From contig OX485804.1 in NCBI GenBank assembly GCA_950295325.1, positions 40,426,001 through 40,486,000 of the forward strand: DNA of 60,000 nt, written 5' to 3'. The DNA is from Polytrichum commune. Taxonomy: Eukaryota > Streptophyta > Polytrichopsida > Polytrichales > Polytrichaceae. Of the stretch, positions 31,797 to 44,354 are shown one piece after another (the stretch's first letter is position 1; each line of letters starts with the position of its first letter). Both the position numbers and the translations under genes were made by a program. Below the pieces are notes generated by a model. That model saw nothing but the letters and a program-made list of their open reading frames with translations, did no database searches and had not been told where the DNA came from.

Positions 31797-34300
31797 CTTG
31801 TGTCAAACCTCCAAACAGCCTTCAATTGCTATCTATGATTGTAACTTCACAGATGAGATGGGATGGGATCCGCGTGGGAGGCTCCCTCTCCCTGCGGTGC
31901 TCTTCCTCACGTAGGGAAGGGATTTAGGGTTCCAAGTCACAGCAATACAACTTGTATTCCTTTCAAGTTCTTGGAGTCTTGACTCACTTAAGTTAACCTA
32001 CACAGATCGTTCCTCGAGCCTTGTAGGGTTTGCAAATTCCCATGTTTCGAAATCTGGACCCACTTTTGAAGTTTGGTAGCCAAATTCCATATCGCAATTG
32101 ATGCTGCGAAGCCTTGCTATTTGGGAATATTACTACTCCTCACTTTCTGGGCGAACGGATTTGAATACCCTAGCTTTGGACTTAGGTCCTCATGCAAGCC
32201 AGGCCCTTTGACCATCAATCTTAGCTAGGGTTTAGGCTGGTGGGTAGATTTAATTTAACCTCTAGACTAAATGCTTCCGGGACCCAACATATATTCGGCC
32301 ACGAAGAACAAATCCCTTCACTTGTACCTCAATGAATGGACGTACAAGGATTAAGAACGAAGTCTCATCACTTTAGTGTTTACGATGCATCTAAAAAAGG
32401 AGAGGCTATATAGGAGGTGCCATGACATGGCATATTTTAATGCTCCACAAATCTTTGTTTTTTAGTCCTCTATTTTATGCTTTCTTTTTAAAGTTTTGTA
32501 GGTGTTTGCCTACCAAAATAAACATCTACTTGGAGTAGCCTACTTGCTCGATAATTGTCTCAAGTTTGTAGATTTTTTTAACCCCGTATTTATGGTCATT
32601 CAAAGTAGTTAATGCTAGGACTTGGACGAGTAACTACAATTCATGTTCATTAAAGGATTGGACACTTGTTGAATGACAAGGACCTGCAAAACAATGAAGA
32701 AGCATTCATGCTTCACCCACCAAGTGTCAAAGAATTCCCACAATCGAGAATGCTTAAATTGATGAAGTGAGAGGATAAACCCTTGCAACCATCAACATTG
32801 ATGCAACTCAATCAAGGGTAATGATGAATCAACGGGAAAAACAAATTTGTCCTAGTACTGACAACCTATCAAGAGCTCCAATTCAAAACTCAAACTGCAA
32901 ATGGCCAAATTCTACAACGATATGCATGTTGCCATGGAAAACTATTTGAATTTGCCATTGCCATAGGCTTTCATCCCATCCAAGCAAGTTGAAAGATCAT
33001 CTCATAAGTACACTTGCACAATGGGTCCATAAACGACGCCCTTTGCCATAATTGCAAGAGTTTTGCATATGATAAGACAATGGGTGATTCATAGCCAAGG
33101 GGCATCGGAAGACCAAACCCTCTCGTTCCAACGTTTACTAAACCAGGGTCACAACTTTAGGAGATTTTATGTATTAAGATTGGGGTGGTTATCAAGAATG
33201 GGCATGTCACACCATAGGTGTCCATATTATTGTTATTTTTCAATTTAGACACATCTACCTTATTCACACTTGTAAGTAAGTTACTTTAGTTGGGGTCACA
33301 CATGGAGCTTACCTTTAAGTTACCAGAGGATATGTGTCATGATGGTGTTGCTCTTGGAAATACTTCTAGGTCCTAACGTGGTAAACTAACCACATAAAAC
33401 AACCTCGTTCACATGGTCATGTAGGTGACTCAGTAATAGTGAGATAAGTTACCATAAAGTTGGCTTAACTTTGGTCCAAGTGTGAATACAACTAACTTCA
33501 CCTTCCAAAAATTACCCCCCCCCCCCTTCCTCCCCTCTTACCAAGGTAAATGGGTCGAAAAAGGCCTACCCATCAAAGGGGCAAGAGGGAATCCTCACGT
33601 ACAAGCCTACCTCTTAATCATTCAACATAAAAGCCTTGAAATAGTATGTAGTCTCAAGGTCCCCTTACCTTTTTGAGTTGATTTAACTCTAGAGTCAACT
33701 TCAAAAGACACGAATTTAATCTAATCTAATCGGAGCAATGGAGATGAATTAGCCACAAACGTATAGAGGGGGTCAAGTCTTTATGTTGGATGGATGAGAG
33801 CTAAGTATGCTCGTATGTGACCGTTCCTCCTTGGCTCTCAAAAGATGGTTGATTCTTCCGAAATGTGGCTAATTTGGAGGAGATTTCTCATGCACTACAT
33901 CAGGAGTGAAACGAACCCACAAAGGGGCTTGCCTAACAATGTAGATTTGAATCACCTCACAAACCTAGAGAAGCCACTAAAGAGTTTTCATCTTGCCTTG
34001 GGCAGCCTCGTAATCTTCGAGATCGACAGTCCAAAACACTAATTTCATTCAGGCAGTATGATATGATTGAATGGTACAATTGTTGGGATGTCCTTGTGAA
34101 GCATTGCTGCCTCTAACCCATGATGACTGGCATGAATTTTCCCGCCTTGCATGAATTTCCCGCCCACTAATCTAAGTGATTGTGGGCCCTGAGCAATCAA
34201 TGGCTTTGAGCTTATTCGTTTGGTATGAATTGATCTTTTGGGTATGAGTTGATTCGAGGTCTGAGCTGAGCCTCGTTGATTCTCGCTGCAGTTTTTGTTG
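31797..34300. other. intergenic, VPS24 promoter side; no gene seen
   Basis: The first few hundred bases should hold the VPS24 leader and promoter; no clear TATA box stands out. A run of 13 C is near 33,517. The small dispersed repeat shared with 21,675-21,760 lies at about 33,755-33,835. Open frames here are short and featureless. Confidence 0.5.
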
Positions 34301-34319
34301 CAATGTCAATAGAAATGTT

Positions 34320-35036
34320 GTGAGGGTCTACCGTTACTGTCAAGACATGGCGCTTAGAGATGCAAATCTTCCAACTGTGTGCAAAGCACAAGCGTCAATT
34401 GCTGCAAAGTATGCATCGCTTATCCAAAGAGGCAAGTTTCTTCACGAACAGGTCTCGAAGTCTACATTCCCTGAGAAGCGCAAAGCAGGTCACACGAATA
34501 TATATAGACCTTTGGTACGATGCATCCTTCTATCTAGTAGATCCATGGATAGGGAAACGCCCACGATTTTCATGTTTGAACTCGCTTTTAGAATTTGTTG
34601 GAGATGGCGAGGACAGTCTGTTTGGCTACATCAAAAGTCTAGAAGTCGCAAGGAGGTCAAAGTCATGAAAGTCGATATCTCGTGGAGTCTGCATTGCTAA
34701 AAGAGTGGGTGCTTAACTTGCAAAGACAAATCAGTGACCAACAAGTACACGTGGAAGCAATTCCAAGACTAGAAGAGAAAATAGTTATTCTAGAGGCTGG
34801 GTGACTCTTAGTTGAGGAGCAACTGCATGCTTTACAAATACTGGTTGACGTTGAGAGGAAGGCAAGGGTAGATTGTGAAGAGGGCCTTCAACGACAAAAA
34901 ACAACGTTGATAGAAAACCACAATCTAGAACTATAGTCAATCCGACAAAAGCTTGTTGAGACAAAAGCAGCTTTGCAACATTTAACTGAAAAATTCAAGG
35001 GCCTGCGGGAAACACCCTTTGGATATCGATGTCAGG
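34320..35036 (+). pseudogene. decayed coiled-coil protein fragment
   Basis: A plus-strand trail rich in Leu, Glu, Gln and Lys heptads. From 34,360 it reads LLEFVGDGEDSLFGYIKSLE, then after a small shift ALLKEWVLNLQRQISDQQ and LVDVERKARVDCEEGLQRQK. In-frame TGA (near 34,802) and TAG (near 34,934) interrupt it. It ends at a CAG/GTTAGA donor-like border at 35,036. No family can be named; the coil suggests a structural or motor-adaptor-like protein. The stops mark it as dead. Confidence 0.45.
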
Positions 35037-35378
35037 TTAGACAGCGGAGAGGCTGCTAATCACAGATGAATAGGTTGAGTTTGAGAAATAACCGGTTGAA
35101 GTTCAAGATTTCAAGAAATTTACTGATCATTTTAGAGGAATTTATTGAATATACCCCAATTCAATACAGAAAAACCGAAAGATGTCAACATGTAACCGGT
35201 TGGACTTGGGTACATGGGGGTCTCGACCAATCATGCCCTGAAATTTCCCAGACACTGCTGCACTCTCCAACCCAAGACAACAAACTATCATCACAAGACA
35301 CATTTACTCATAGATTAGCATAAAACCCGGTGCAAGAAAATAACAGATTCAGGTGTACATTCAATTGGCAATATCTAC

Positions 35379-35496
35379 CGGATTTCGGAGGCAATAGCTT
35401 ACTGAGTTCCTTTCCAGCTATGAAGCCAAAGGAAACACAGAGCTTCTTGCCTTCCACTGATTTTTTCAAGAAGTTGAAAGTTGTTCCGTCAGCATT
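35379..35496 (-). other. orphan exon candidate
   Basis: Minus-strand open stretch bounded by TGATCAG and GTAGAT, reading NADGTTFNFLKKSVEGKKLC and FIAGKELSKLLPPKSG. The stop of the ICL/PEP-mutase gene lies upstream of it at 36,168, so it would have to be an alternative terminal exon or a piece of another gene. The family is not recognised. Confidence 0.35.
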
Positions 35497-36167
35497 CTGA
35501 TCACAAGACAAGTGTTATTTTTCCATTCACTCTCTAGCAGGAAAACTCTTTGTAATTAGTGAAAATATTGGAAGTCCTTTTTTCAAGTTGGGTCCATTCC
35601 ACTCCTAATCCTTATTTGGGCATACCACTATTTGGCTAATCCCAGAGTCCCCCCAGGGAGCAAAGGTTACTAATATGTATATAGATAAATGCTTGATCTA
35701 CAAAATAATGATGTTTTTGGGGAGCAAATCAATAAGTTTGCAATACAGACGACTTCATATTTTTTAAACATGCAAATGATGACCTTTCCCTATCAACTCT
35801 TGAATTCATGATACCCACATGCACAAAATATCAAGTGCAACCAAACTTTTATTTATCTTCAATCAACACCTTTAAAATTACTCAAATGCACTTCAAATGC
35901 ACTTCAAATCTTCTCATTAGAATCAACAAAATGTTCCCTCCAAAATTTGATATTCACCTGCCAAGAACAGATTGCGTTCAGGAAAACCTATATTCGTTTC
36001 TGCAGTCCTGGTTACAACAATCAAGAGGCATTTGAATTTCTCTTTAGCTCCTATTGAACCAATGTTAAGTGCTTGTGCTCCAATGTTAACCTAAGCAACA
36101 CTAATGTCGATGCATCATTGACATTGCGAAACAAAGTCAAGAGCCCTTGGTATATATGTGATTGACA

Positions 36168-39100
36168 TCATTCCAAAATGACTTGAATGCGGTCTCCAGC
36201 AGGGTCACTAAAATCTGCCAGAGTCGTCCCACTTTCGAGCTTTCCCCGCAAGTTGATCTCAGCTTTCTCCATGATGAGACGAAGATCCAAACCTGCAATT
36301 GCTGCTGCACAGAAGGACAGTAACCATCAGCAGTATTTCCTCTCAATAATCATCGCTTTCAAAAGTTGAATCTCTTTGAAATGAAGAAGCATCCTATGTT
36401 ATCAAAGTAAATCAAAAATTCAAATTTCATTGTCCTTAGATGCTAATTTAGGGAACTTGCAGGTCAGTGTGGAAATGTAAGAACAAGAACCAGTTCGACA
36501 CAACTAGAACAACCATACATTAGCAGCAATTTCCAAGAAATTCCTCAAATGCCAACAAACTATAAAAGTTGTACAACATATCACATGCATACAATTGGTT
36601 CAGGGAAGATAAAGAAATCAAATAAAACTTGGCATGGCCATATAGTACAGCCATAAGTGCAGAGGTAAATGCAATTCCACAAGATAGTTTTGCCACTAGC
36701 AGGAGTGGGTATTTGTAATCAATATGAGTCACCTGGGATGGTATTTGAAATGCCTTCTAAAAACCCAGCCTGCACAAACCAGACAAGCCCATCCACTTCA
36801 AAAAAGCAAACAATAACAGCCACGGAATTTTTGATTTGTCTCTTTCTTTAAAAAATACAGACAGTGCCATGTTGGGGGCACCAAAACCTTTGACCTAAAA
36901 TTTTAAAGATAAAGGGATAACAAAAACTTCTTCAACCACATGAAAGAACTACATAATTGGCGAGAGGAGAGTGGAAGATGAGTTGCAATAGCAGTGAGAC
37001 ATCCGCCTACTCAAGGCATGTGTGGGGCATGATCAATCTGCTTAGGAACAAAATCTAGACGCTATGGATGGATTTTTTCTGCTTGGTTGAAAAGTACAGT
37101 GGAGCTAGGGGAGGTGCTCTCCACTCGAATGAGCAACCGATTGTGAACAAGAACGAAGCAGTTAACGGTTATTGCTTACGTATTGCCACATCCCAGAGGT
37201 GGACATGTTGTCCCATTGTTCTCCCCCTAGACCATACTAAGTTCTCATAGAGGAAGAGATGGCTCCAATATTGCCACCAAGGAGAATAATGATGTTGCTT
37301 CATCTTCGAGTTAGACTAACTCCATATGTAGTCCCAAAACAGGCATCACAAGAATTAGAGGGCCCTCAAAGACTACTCCCTCCTTTCAAAGGTGAACACC
37401 TCAACCCTTACAGGACGCAAGGGTTCATAGTATGCCATTTACACATAATTTTTACGAACCTCACCAAGTCTTTAAATCATGGTTTGAAGTATTTATGAGT
37501 TTGAAACTTTATTCAGTTCATTATCTTCTATCAAGGAGAAAATAAAAATATACCCAAACGTGACATTGATGATCAAAATGGTAAATATGTATCTGCATAC
37601 AAGGGTACTCAGGCTATGTATTTGAACCCAAAATCTTCAGTAACATTAAGGTATTAGACCTATTTGAGGAGTGCACTTGAAGAATGAATTGATTTTAGAC
37701 AAGGTCAATTTGAACACAATTGGCAGACAGTGGAAGTATGTAGCTCAAACACATGTTTTTGTGCTTGAAGAGGCCCATATTGAGCCTCTTCGACGCTTAG
37801 GGGTTAAAAGGGGCACGCACAAGCCAACCCGCACCTAATCTCCTCCAAGGGCAAGCCCCTAGGTTCCCACATTGTTGGTTGAAAAAATCCAATACCCAGA
37901 TACTCCCGACATGATTGGGTGGACTATAGTGGTAGGGTACACTGGAAATCAAGTGCTAGGAAGGTCACCCATCTGCACACTAGGTATTCCAGAATTAGGC
38001 AGCTTAACCCTCAAAGTTCCCAATGGGAACCGTGTTAAAGGCCTTGGGTTCAAGCCACCAGTTGGGTGGACATTGGTATGGCTGAACTATAATGGCTCTA
38101 TAGAGAATGGATATCACACTTCATGTGTAATATTGATTCCTCACCACTTGATTTACTGACTTAAATGATGACCTTTCAACCACAAATAGTTGAGAACTGT
38201 ATTGACTTCATCGGCTCTTTTATCACTCAAGACGCAGAGGATCGTGACAAGCTGAGGGATGCAAAAGAAGGCTACATAAAATTGATCATAGCAACAACTC
38301 ACCGGAATGGAGACATCGAGTTTTGCAGTGCCATCTTTGCCTGTGATCTTGACTCGAAGGGTACGTGACCACATGCCTGCAAAAGTGCTGCGCATACTCC
38401 GTGGGCTCAGGCTTTCCACAACCTCTGCTACCTTGGCGCTAGCATCACTACCAGCTTGACCCCCTTCCAAAACGACATCAGGAACAACTACAGCAGGTTG
38501 TTCATTGTTGTAACTCACTGGGAAAAAAACACAATCATCAGTTACTTATCTTACTCGGACACCTATATGCGATTGGTGTCTGGTTGGGTGCAGATCTATG
38601 AACAGACACCAAAAAGACATGATGAGATTGGACTAAGTGCTCTAGAATTATTGATACGACAATTTTGGTTCATGAGGGCGAACCTCTCTTCCCAGAGGAA
38701 GAGGGTTTCCGTGTAGAAGCGAACACTTAGTAATCATCTCATATTAATCCCATGTTTGATAACCCAGGAGAAGTGGGCTAATTGGAAAAATAAACCACTC
38801 AAGACTAGAGGGAGAGGTGCCTACCGAACAGGCGAAGGGGTCATAATAACTTTGAATCGCCTGGAGCGGCCATGTTACTATGCAACAGAGACATATCGGC
38901 CTATGATTATCCAATGCAAGCTGTGCTATGAATGGCTTCTTTCATAAAAATCAATCTATCATAACTTTACTCTAGAATATTAGCATACAAAAAATTTGGA
39001 CAGAAGCTAACCTTAAGGCTTCAAGACAATAAGACAAACAAAACAAAGTATTACAGAAACAATAATTCCAAAAGCCAGAAAGGACTCCAGCAAGTCTCCA

Positions 39101-42100
39101 GGAAAAGGGTTCAGTATAAGTATTTAGTAGCAGACACCATAGGAAAACAAAATCAGTGCACTGATATTTGTGAACAACCTGAAGGGCGGTTGTAGGAGGA
39201 TGATGTGGAAGTAGAGGAGGTAGTGGTATAGCACTCTTCTTCGGTGTAATATTGCGGAAAACCCACTATTTCTTTAATATTCTCAAATGATGGCAGGGCA
39301 CTTGGGGTTGGCAGTCGCCCGCTTTTCAATGCTGCTAGTGCATCCTGCAAAAGTAATTAAAACAATTCGTTGAAACATGGCCTTCTTAAATATAAACAAC
39401 AAGACAAGGCACGAAGACATCAAGAAATTGAGGAAATAGAGTGTCATTAGAGAGAAGCAGATATGAAGTTCATAGACACAATCGAGCATGTGAGAATTTT
39501 ATTTATTTTTAAATCTTGACCTGCATTGCTCGAATAGACACTCCCACTAAGGAGAGAGGATACGATACTATTTTGAAGCCAATCTCTTCGAGCTCCATTG
39601 GTGATAGTATGGGCGTCTTGCCTCCACCTTCCAGCATATTGGCCTGAAATAAATAGCCAGGATCAGGTTGTGAATCATATTTGCGGTTTCCACAAACTTT
39701 AAACATACTTATTTAAGCAAGATTCATGCTTAAGGAAACTCACACCATTTGCACCTGTAATGAATTTGCTATCATGTCAGAGACAACAACATTGATGACT
39801 AATTTCAGCAGCACAAATACCATACTTTGTAATTACAAAGGCAACTACATTAACATGAACACATAAAGGACCAATATTGCACATGCAGGCAAACATATAG
39901 AGAGCAAAGGTCATTGGACAATGATTCTCTCATTTGCATTTCTATGTCTTTTTGGGGCAAGTCTGCAAGCTCACTCCACCCACAAAGCCCAAATGCTCTC
40001 CAAATCCTTACTGCCCACCGATTTTTGAGAGCCAGGCAACCCTCCAAACCCCTTCCCACCCTCAAGAATCAAAGTCACAGGACTGTAGAGGGTCATCTCT
40101 CTATCTCAATACGGTGGGCTATGAAGATTTGGGATATATACAATATTTTGTGAAATTATAAGAAAGCACCTTCATGGCTCCTCTTCCCAAACTAATCACC
40201 ATGATTTCTCACTCATACAAGCCTTTATTACCCTCAAACAACAGTCCTCCAACAATATAACCATGCAGAAAGTAATAGCCCATGCAAATGTACTAGGACC
40301 CCAATCCCTAAACCCTGACTTACAACAAAAAAAATCACATTACAATATTGAGTTCACACATCCCATGAATTTACACTCGATAACACTCTTCACAATGCAT
40401 CAACTATTGGTTCTTCACTTAAGCTTGTTAAGGATCTTCAAGCTCTGTACCATTTTTGGTACTCGTGGGGCAACTTTGCAGAAACTTCGCATCTCCTCGA
40501 CTGAGGCTAGGGCATCGATAAACAATACATCAGCTCCAGCTTCTGCAAATGCATTCACCCGCCAAAGAGCCTCCTCAATGGACACTGCCTGGCGTGCATC
40601 ACTGCGGGCCACAATGACAATGTCTGAGCCTGCCTCCTTTCGAGCATCGACAGCTGCACGAATTCTCATCACGGCTTCTTCTCTAGACACCACATTTCGG
40701 TGTTTTGTATGACCACATGCTTTGGGTGTGACCTGCCATTCATGCAATCATGAGGAATAAATACCACAAACCCATTCACTTAAACCATGACTAACCATCT
40801 ACCATCAATATTAGCAGTCAACTGATCGCAATAAGACTAGATAAACATGTGTCCCCCATTCACATAATCCTGGACATTAGTGTCTCTTAATGAGTGTTTC
40901 CTCCAATGTTGCCACATGCATGAATTATGGTGTTGCTTCATATTGTAGTCAGTCTAATTTTATACGTAACCACAAGAGAATTAGAGAACCTAGAAGACCA
41001 CCTCCTTCTTCAAAAGGTGAACACCTCAAACGGACCCGAACAAGCCAACCCACACCTAACCTCCCCCAAAGGCAAGCCCCTAGGTTTCCCACATGGTTAA
41101 TTGAAAATGTCCAGTTCACCCAGATGTCCCACTATGATTGGGTGGACCATAGTAGCAGTGTGCCCCGGAAATCAAGTGCCAGGAAGGTCACCCATCCAAG
41201 CATTATGCCAGCCTTCGGCAGCTTAACCTCCGAGTGCCCATGGGATCCAGGTTAAGGCTTTGGGTTTAAGCCACCCATGATCTCCTTTATATGTGAAGGA
41301 ACCAACTGCCACCACCCTCACCGACTCAATAATCAACAAGGTGAACATCTCTACATTACCACTCTGGGCTTCATTGGCTTGACTAGGAAGTTCTTTGTGA
41401 TACAGAAAGTAACATGGATTCCATGTCATGACGTAGACTGCCTATTGACAAGGCAAATTCAATAGTCAGTAAGTGAACCAAAAGCAAAGAGCTTGTTTCT
41501 GTCATTTAGCTATCATCTGCCATATCCTAAAACTTCTCTGTGAACGACATAAGCACCTGATCTTCAAGGAGGAGTCCAGCAAATCCAGCCTGGATGTAGC
41601 CTTTTACTGTCCGTTTTACGTTCAGGGCATTCCCGTAGCCTGCGTCAGCATCCCCTATGACCGGAAATCTCACTGCAGCATTGATCAGCTGCCCTTGATC
41701 CACCATCTCACCATAAGATATGAGGCCTGCATCAGGGGCAGCCAACCTTGATGCCGATACTGCAAAGCCTGTGTCAGGTGAACATCCCAACATGCCCACA
41801 ATTAGTGGTCAACCTTCAAAATCTTGAGAAATCCCGCCTTATGTGCCTACTAAGGGGCACTGTACAATAATGCGTGAGGGCCTGTGACCATTGAAATCTA
41901 GAATCTCCATTGGTGGAAAATACCAAGACCATCCCACGTCACTTTACAGTAGATCTTGAGGGCCTAAGAGACCAAGTTTGAATGGACAAACAAACCTTCA
42001 TGTAAGTCCCACATGGCATGCAATGGATAATTTCATGGTCTACTGGATTTTTTGCATCAAGCCCACCTCAAAGAGGTGGGTTTAACACCCAATAAGTTGA

Positions 42101-44354
42101 GTGACTTATACTGCACTCATGTTCAGTGCATTACAAATAGCTATAAATACTAGAACCGGTACTTGATGATGCCAGAATGGATGCATCGCTCCTTGGTTGT
42201 GAACTCATTGTAACCATTAGAAATTTTATTGAGGCGCCTATACACCTCTGAGAGTGACCATCTTTAAAAAAGACGTGCAATGCAGAAAATCAGAGTGCAA
42301 CCCAACTTACCACTCATGAAGGTGAACTTGAATCCAGCCTTCTCCACCAAGCTTGCACTCAAGGCATCGTAACATGCAGGACCTTGATGTATTCCTGGCT
42401 GCTCCAAGATCCTTCGTAGAACAGAAGCGGGAGTTTCTGCAACTGAGAACCCATCCTTTCCTGCGCTGGCCCTTGCAGCCACCAAGCTCATTTGCTGTTT
42501 TGCCAATGGTTTTGCAACTACCTGCAAAAACCATAGCACGTTCTCAAAACTGGAAAATTGTTGCTCTGCCGTGTATCCCAACTTCTATGGTCACTGAAAA
42601 ATGGTTGTGTCTTTAATGATCAGCTTTCGAGGTTTTTGGGGGACAGTTCCACATGCTCATCCCACCCACAAAGCCTACATGTCTTTCACATCCTTATTGC
42701 CCACCAATTATGTAGAGAGACGCAACTCTCTACACCCCTTCCCACTCCCAAAAATCAAGTGACCAAGGATTATGATACATGGACTTCATGAATTGGATGA
42801 GCATGCAGCATTGGCTTGAAAAACTTTGAAAGCTGATTATTGAAAATCAAATTGCAGTGATTGTTGGAGATGCTCAAAGAATGGCACACCATAAAAGTAA
42901 ACACAGAGACATAATCCGAAACCATAAATGCAATCCCTGCTGAGGAACGATTTTCTCTCCTCTCCGTCTGTTAATTTTGTCCCCTGTTGTCTCCATCCGA
43001 TGTGCCTCATTCCTTTTTACAACATAACCCCCAACAATCTTCCAGATGGGGTATCTCCTCATTCATCCAACAATGCAGTGGCTTTACATTACCAATCCTT
43101 CTCATAAGGGAATGAAGAGGCACTGAAAGACAGGCACTAATCATATCTTCTTCAAATTCACAGCCTTGAGCAATGAAAGATTCCAATGACCCATCGCCAT
43201 CCCCACTCCATTCCCAACAACGCCCTTTTTTTATATTGATTGCAGAACACCAACCCAGACGTCCTTGCCACCAATTTTCACTCAGAAAACAACATGGGAG
43301 AACCCACTTAAGAGAATCAGTTTACAGTGATTGATGGAGATGTTCTAAGAATATCACACCGCAAAGTAGACACTGAGACATAATCAGACAGTGTAAAATG
43401 AAATACCCGCCTAGTAAGGATTTTCTCTCCTCTCTGCTATGTTAATTATTTTCCCTTGCTGTCTCTATCTGATGAGCGAAGATTACAATAGTTCTCCAAA
43501 TGGGATGACTCCTAAATGAGCCAACAATCCAGGTGGCTTTACAAGACCGATTTCCCTTCTCCAAATTCACAGCAGTAAGCAATGAAAGAATTACAATGAC
43601 CTATTTCCAACACTGATAGCAGAACACTAACCCGGACTTCCTTGTCACCAATTTCCAATTGGAGAACAACATGGAAAAGCCCACTTCAGAGAATCAGCTT
43701 ACAGTGATTGTTGGAGATGCTCTAAGAATGGCACACCGCAAAGTAGACACTGGAACATTATTAAACACTGTAAAATACAATCCCTGTCGAGGAAGGATTT
43801 TCTCTCCTCTTTGTTCTGTCCCCCCCTGCTATCTCCATCTCATATGCCTTCATTCCTCTTTACTTCATAATCCACAACACTTTTCCAGATGGGATGACTC
43901 ATATAAAAATACATGTGGAAATAAACTACAAATTTATCTTCACACAATGCAATGAAGAGGCAATCGAAGACGTCCTACCATATCCTCTTCAAATTCACAG
44001 CATTAAGCAATAAAAGAATCACAATGGCCCAATTCCAAAAAACAACCGTATTCCAAATACCGACTTCAGAACACTAACCCAGACTTCCGTGCCACCAATT
44101 TCCAATTAGAAAAGAGTATGAAGAAAATAGACGCTCCGAGCACTCACCCATCTGTGTGAATTTGGGAATGCCAATCTTAACCCCTGCGGTGAAGATGTTA
44201 CTGGAGCTGCAAGAGCATCACTGATTCCACATCGTTTCCCTCCGAGGGGGAGGCATTTGCCTGCTCCCGCTGCGTGGATTGCAGCTGAAGTCTCCATCGT
44301 AGGACTGACCTGGAATAGAACAGCGGAGCAGCCTGCTCGTTTGCTACTCTCCAC
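36168..44354 (-). CDS. isocitrate lyase/PEP mutase family protein, long plant form
   Basis: Nine exons on the minus strand: 44,354-44,148; 42,521-42,311; 41,768-41,557; 40,732-40,451; 39,643-39,521; 39,344-39,179; 38,517-38,303; 36,769-36,733; 36,304-36,168. All borders are AG/GT and phases match, giving 529 aa. The core barrel shows YDALSASLVEKAGF, GDADAGYGNALNVKRTVKGY (metal-binding Asp residues), GLLLEDQVTPKACGH (the ICL KKCGH-like loop), IVIVARSDARQAVSIEEAL, ADVLFIDALAS, and ANMLEGGGKTPILSP. A C-terminal extension follows: TFAGMWSRTLRVKITG, AGFLEGISNTIPG, AGDRIQVILE. The first ~75 residues are Ser/Ala-rich and may target plastid or mitochondrion; ATG at 44,297 is an alternative start. The family cleaves or rearranges C-C/C-P bonds of 2-oxo acids; the plant substrate is not known to me. 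Confidence 0.92.
37259..38075 (+). repeat. family P repeat split by a nested family N insert
   Basis: In the intron 38,302-36,770. Sequence 37,259-37,420 matches the left part of the unbroken copy at 40,895-41,280 (CTTCATCxTxxAGTxxGxCTAA, AAAGGTGAACACCTCAA), and 37,810-38,075 matches its right part (CAAGCCAACCCxCACCTAA to AAGCCACC). The ~390 bp between them belongs to the family seen at 27,690-27,995. The uninterrupted copy shows the state before insertion. Confidence 0.7.
38525..38665 (-). repeat. family Q repeat, partial copy
   Basis: CGGACACCTATATG, TTGGTGTCTGG and GAACAGACACC segments correspond to about 48,355-48,425. It lies in the intron between exons 6 and 7 of the ICL/PEP-mutase gene. 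Confidence 0.5.
39950..40130 (+). repeat. intron repeat family S, copy 1
   Basis: CACCCACAAAGCCCAAATG, TCCTTACTGCCCACCGATT and CCCCTTCCCACCCTCAAGAA recur in slightly changed form at 42,640-42,790. Both copies lie in introns of the same gene. Confidence 0.75.
40895..41280 (+). repeat. interspersed repeat family P, unbroken copy
   Basis: In the intron between exons 4 and 3 of the ICL/PEP-mutase gene. It runs from TTGCCACATGCATGAATTATG to GGGTTTAAGCCACCC. The right end of the family (GGTTCAAGCCACC in the 37-38 kb copy) resembles a polymerase III B box, so a SINE origin is possible but unproven. Confidence 0.7.
41850..42115 (+). repeat. ~250-bp interspersed repeat family R, copy 1
   Basis: Shares AAACCTTCATGxAGTCC, GGCATGCAATGGATAAT, CATGGTCTAC and CCTCAAAGAGGTGGGT with 55,545-55,800, and in reverse complement with 52,720-52,940. 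It lies in an intron. Confidence 0.8.
42640..42790 (+). repeat. intron repeat family S, copy 2
   Basis: Second copy of the 39,950-40,130 sequence, in intron 1 of the ICL/PEP-mutase gene, next to the three-unit tandem repeat. Confidence 0.7.
42830..44112 (+). repeat. tandem triplication in intron 1 of the ICL/PEP-mutase gene
   Basis: Three degenerate units of about 480, 377 and 425 bp. Each carries CAGTGATTG(T/A)TGGAGATG near 42,855, 43,325 and 43,702, then GATTTTCTCTCCTC, a CCAGATGGG box and, at its end, AGAACAC(C/T)AACCC with CCACCAATTT. The last unit ends about 35 bp from exon 1. Confidence 0.85.

Noticed and set aside
33510-33530. Poly-C run as a special structure
   Set aside because: A single homopolymer without G-rich partner or repeats; length may also be a sequencing artefact.
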